A stretch of DNA of 64,000 nt from assembly GCF_002019595.1 (NCBI RefSeq), contig NZ_KV917369.1:4046624-4110623 (forward strand). Reading direction: 5' to 3'. Shown in pieces: positions 61,345 through 64,000 of the stretch. Source of the DNA: Priestia abyssalis (GTDB lineage: Bacteria; Bacillota; Bacilli; Bacillales; Bacillaceae_H). The notes under the pieces are model-generated. The model worked only from the letters and a program-made list of their open reading frames with translations, ran no database searches and had not been told where the DNA came from. Position 1 is the first letter of the stretch. Every line of letters begins with the position of its first letter. The translations under genes and the position numbers were made by a program.

Positions 61345-63228
61345 TTATTCATTTACTGGCTTTTTCAATACGCCTACTATAAGAGCCGTTACGATTGCAC
61401 CAATTAAGATAGCTAGAACGTATAAAAACGGATTTCCATCTACAACCGGAATAACGAATAATCCACCATGAGGAGCCGGAAGTCCAATTCCGAATACCAT
61501 CGTTAAAGCACCCGCTACAGCTGAACCGATAACCGTAGCTGGAATCACACGCCCTGGATCTGCCGCTGCAAAAGGAATCGCTCCTTCTGTAATAAACGAT
61601 GCACCCATAATGTAACACGTTTTTCCTGCCTCTTTTTCAGCTTTCGTAAACTTGTTTTTGAACAATGTCGTCGCAATCGCCAACCCTAATGGAGGAACCA
61701 TACCGCCGGCCATAATTGCCGCATGCGGAGCGAAATTGCCTGCATCGATCATCGCGATACCGAATGTAAAGGCCGCTTTGTTGATTGGTCCTCCCATGTC
61801 GATAGACATCATTCCGCCAAGGATTAACCCTAACAGTACTAAGTTTCCTGTACCCATTCCTTTTAACCATGAAGTTAATCCTTCGTTTAACGCTTTAACC
61901 GGATCAATAACGATGAACAACATGATTAAACCTGTTAATAAAATACCGAATAACGGATAAAGAAGAACCGGCTTAATTCCTTCAAATGATTGCGGAAGAC
62001 CGCTGAATACTTTTTTCAATCCTACTACAAGATAACCCGCAAGGAAACCGGCGATTAGCCCGCCTAAGAATCCCGCTCCGCCTGTTGCGGCCATAAATCC
62101 GCCGACCATACCTGGTGCAAATCCCGGACGATCTGCAATACTCATTGCAATAAATCCTGCCAGCACTGGAATCATTAATCCGAATGCATTCGTACCGCCA
62201 ATAGTCATTAACGCTTCAGCAATCGGATGATATGATGGATCATTTGGATCGAATGCTTTAATACCGAACATGAAGGAAATGGCGATTAAAATCCCCCCGC
62301 CGACAACGAACGGAAGCATATTGGAAACACCATTCATTAAATGTTTGTAAAAGCCTGAACGCTTTTCTTTTTCCTGCCCTGAAGACTGGCCGCCTGATTC
62401 TGACCCCTGGTAGATCGGAGCATCTTGTTTTACCGCGCGATCAATCAATTCTTTTGATTTGCGGATTCCATCTGCAACCGGAACTTGGATTACATGCTTC
62501 CCTTTAAAGCGCTCCATTTCTACCTGCTTATCAGCAGCAACAATAATCGTAGAAGCATTCTCGATATCCTCAGCCGTTAAAGCGTTTTTAACGCCTGTTG
62601 AACCGTTTGTTTCGACTTTAATATCCACACCCATTTCTTTCGCTTTGGCTTTTAACGCATCTGCTGCCATATACGTATGAGCAATTCCTGTTGGACAAGC
62701 CGTAACTGCCAGCACTTTTCCTTTCGTGCTTTTTTCTTCCTTTTGTTCAACAGCCGCTTCTTCCTCTTCATCACCTTTGTCTTGACTATCGATTAATGCC
62801 AATACATCTTCTTCTGTTTCAACTGCCAAAAGCTTCTCTCTGAAAGAAGAATCCATTAATAAAGTTGAAAGACGTGATAACGTTTCAAGATGGGCATTAT
62901 TTGCTCCTTCAGGGGCTGCAATCATGAAAAACAGATGACTTGGCTGGCCGTCTAATGATTCATAATCGACACCCGTCTTCGAACGCCCGAACGCAAGCGC
63001 CGGTGTTTGAACAGCCTTTGTTTTCGCATGCGGAATGGCAATTCCTTCGCCGATTCCTGTCGTGCTTTGTGCTTCACGCGCTAAGATGGCTTTTTTGAAT
63101 TCTTCTCTATCAGCCAATTTGCCGGCTTGATCTAATTTATTTACTAACTCATCAATTACCGCTTCTTTTGAAGAAGAAGATAGGTTTAAAATGATGGTAT
63201 CTTTCTTTAAAAGCTCTGTAATTCTCAT
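61345..63228 (-). CDS. fruA: Fructose-specific PTS enzyme IIABC
   Basis: A 627-aa three-domain protein. The IIA domain (residues 1-145) has the phosphorylated His in GIAIPHAKT; an acidic linker follows; the IIB domain (about 170-265) has the active Cys in VTACPTGIAHTYMAADALK; the IIC domain (about 295-627) has eight or more membrane segments (FVVGGGILIAISFMFG; GMMSIDMGGPINKAAF). It imports fructose as fructose 1-phosphate. It follows fruK by 12 bp. FruR and the fruR-fruK junction lie beyond the window. Confidence 0.95.
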   Translation of the reverse strand: MRITELLKKDTIILNLSSSSKEAVIDELVNKLDQAGKLADREEFKKAILAREAQSTTGIGEGIAIPHAKTKAVQTPALAFGRSKTGVDYESLDGQPSHLFFMIAAPEGANNAHLETLSRLSTLLMDSSFREKLLAVETEEDVLALIDSQDKGDEEEEAAVEQKEEKSTKGKVLAVTACPTGIAHTYMAADALKAKAKEMGVDIKVETNGSTGVKNALTAEDIENASTIIVAADKQVEMERFKGKHVIQVPVADGIRKSKELIDRAVKQDAPIYQGSESGGQSSGQEKEKRSGFYKHLMNGVSNMLPFVVGGGILIAISFMFGIKAFDPNDPSYHPIAEALMTIGGTNAFGLMIPVLAGFIAMSIADRPGFAPGMVGGFMAATGGAGFLGGLIAGFLAGYLVVGLKKVFSGLPQSFEGIKPVLLYPLFGILLTGLIMLFIVIDPVKALNEGLTSWLKGMGTGNLVLLGLILGGMMSIDMGGPINKAAFTFGIAMIDAGNFAPHAAIMAGGMVPPLGLAIATTLFKNKFTKAEKEAGKTCYIMGASFITEGAIPFAAADPGRVIPATVIGSAVAGALTMVFGIGLPAPHGGLFVIPVVDGNPFLYVLAILIGAIVTALIVGVLKKPVNE

Positions 63229-63240
63229 AATTTCTCCCCC

Positions 63241-64000
63241 TTACACTTCTGCAAGCTCAATTTGTGGAAGCAGTTCCTCTACTTGCTCTTTTGTACATAA
63301 CTCAAGTGAAAATGCAGTTGCACTTCCTGATGCCACTCCATATTTAAAGGATTCTTTCACATCGCCTGTTTTCACATATGAACTTAGGAATCCACCTACC
63401 ACAGAATCTCCCGCTCCAACCGAATTTTTGACCGTTCCTTTCGGGACATTTGCATAGAGTGAAGTTTCTTTGCTGAATAAAAGGGCCCCTTCTCCTGCAA
63501 GGGATACGATAACGTGCTGCGCCCCCATTTCAACGAGACGTTTTCCATAAGGGACTGCCTCTTCTACCGTTTCAATTGTTACCCCAAATAATTCTCCCAA
63601 TTCATGATGGTTCGGCTTGATGAGAAATGGACGATGTGGAAGTACGTTCATAAGTACCTCTCCTGTCGCATCTACGACCACTTTTACCTCTCTCTTTTCG
63701 GCAATTTTCGCCATCGTTTCATAAATAGAGGCTGGAACGGATTTCGGAATGCTCCCTGCTAAAACAAGAAGATCTTCAGAAGTCAGCTTTTCCACCATTT
63801 GCATTAAACGGGATAGCTCTTCTGTGCTTATCGCGGGACCCTGCCCATTAATTTCTGTTTCTTGTCCTGTCTTTAATTTAATGTTAATTCGAGTGTCTCC
63901 TTGAACAGGAACGAAATCAGCGGAAATTCCTTTCTCTTTTAAAGAATCGGAAATGTATTTTCCTGTAAAACCGCCGACAAACCCTAATGCCTTGCTGCTT
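63241..64000 (-). CDS. fruK: 1-Phosphofructokinase (5' end beyond the window)
   Basis: The frame is open from the window edge, giving 252 residues of the usual about 303; the N-terminal 50 are missing. The visible part begins ALGFVGGFTGKYISDSLKEKG, then QGDTRINIKLKTG, LAGSIPKSVP, LIKPNHHELGELFG, VSLAGEGALLF and the PfkB signature VGAGDSVVGGFLS with the catalytic Asp. It phosphorylates fructose 1-phosphate made by FruA to fructose 1,6-bisphosphate. It forms an operon with fruA. Confidence 0.93.
   Translation of the reverse strand, partial: SSKALGFVGGFTGKYISDSLKEKGISADFVPVQGDTRINIKLKTGQETEINGQGPAISTEELSRLMQMVEKLTSEDLLVLAGSIPKSVPASIYETMAKIAEKREVKVVVDATGEVLMNVLPHRPFLIKPNHHELGELFGVTIETVEEAVPYGKRLVEMGAQHVIVSLAGEGALLFSKETSLYANVPKGTVKNSVGAGDSVVGGFLSSYVKTGDVKESFKYGVASGSATAFSLELCTKEQVEELLPQIELAEV

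Noticed and set aside
1..64000. CRISPR array, tRNA, rRNA or prophage
   Set aside because: No regularly spaced direct repeats, no rRNA-like sequence, no recognisable tRNA cloverleaf and no phage structural genes were seen.

Overview
The window looks like the chromosome of a spore-forming member of the Bacillaceae. It is AT-leaning, genes carry strong AGGAGG-type ribosome binding sites, and several loci follow Bacillus gene order: ansR with ansA-ansB-mleN-mleA, gltA-gltB with divergent gltC, xpaC-yaaN and odhA-odhB. Spore genes are present: an alpha/beta-type SASP, a YjcZ-like miniprotein with a SigK-like promoter, and a YhcN-type lipoprotein. I saw no rRNA, tRNA, CRISPR array, prophage or intact transposase. 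The genus cannot be fixed from this sequence alone.

Layout. 0-3.6 kb: two small unknown genes ending at a repeat with a long hairpin; a c-di-AMP (ydaO/yuaA class) riboswitch with its own terminator in front of an unrecognised 71-aa gene; a TrmB regulator with azlCD. 3.8-7 kb: a cobalamin riboswitch and terminator controlling the cobalt ECF transporter cbiMNQO. 7.1-8.9 kb: a LOG-family gene, then decayed genes around a tiny yjcZ. 8.9-15.1 kb: asparagine/aspartate/malate catabolism. 15.2-24.1 kb: small genes, a CBS protein and glutamate synthase. 24.1-34.9 kb: a VWA lipoprotein, a Tat module (Tat-exported metallophosphoesterase, tatA, tatC), a DeoR regulator, aldehyde dehydrogenase, a D,D-carboxypeptidase and a VanW protein. 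34.9-42 kb: mixed housekeeping and stress genes. 42-49 kb: a MATE exporter and a five-gene nickel/peptide-type ABC importer with a near-perfect Fur box. 49.6-53.1 kb: a sugar locus (orphan binding protein, TIM-barrel isomerase, LacI regulator). 53.2-54.9 kb: a TauE-type exporter with a divergent second TrmB regulator. 55.2-60.5 kb: odhAB with a divergent CcpC-like LysR regulator. 60.9-64 kb: SASP and the fructose PTS genes fruA and fruK (fruK runs off the end).

How the parts connect. AnsA, AnsB, MleN and MleA turn asparagine into aspartate, fumarate and ammonia and handle malate/lactate. GltAB reuses nitrogen by making glutamate from 2-oxoglutarate, the substrate that OdhAB burns. Much of the visible control is by small ligands: c-di-AMP, B12, iron (Fur), asparagine/aspartate (AnsR), and probably citrate (CcpC-like).

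Less ordinary features. (1) A dispersed structured repeat in three copies (24.15, 49.18 inverted and 54.99 kb), with paired substitutions in its terminal stem. (2) A second repeat type at 0.03 and 37.42 kb, also directly 3' of minus-strand genes. (3) The c-di-AMP riboswitch on an orphan small gene. (4) A tatC 3'-end-plus-terminator remnant at 29.9 kb. (5) A CcpC-type dyad between odhA and the LysR gene. (6) An IS-end-like structured stretch at 43.7 kb. (7) Several hidden or broken small genes.
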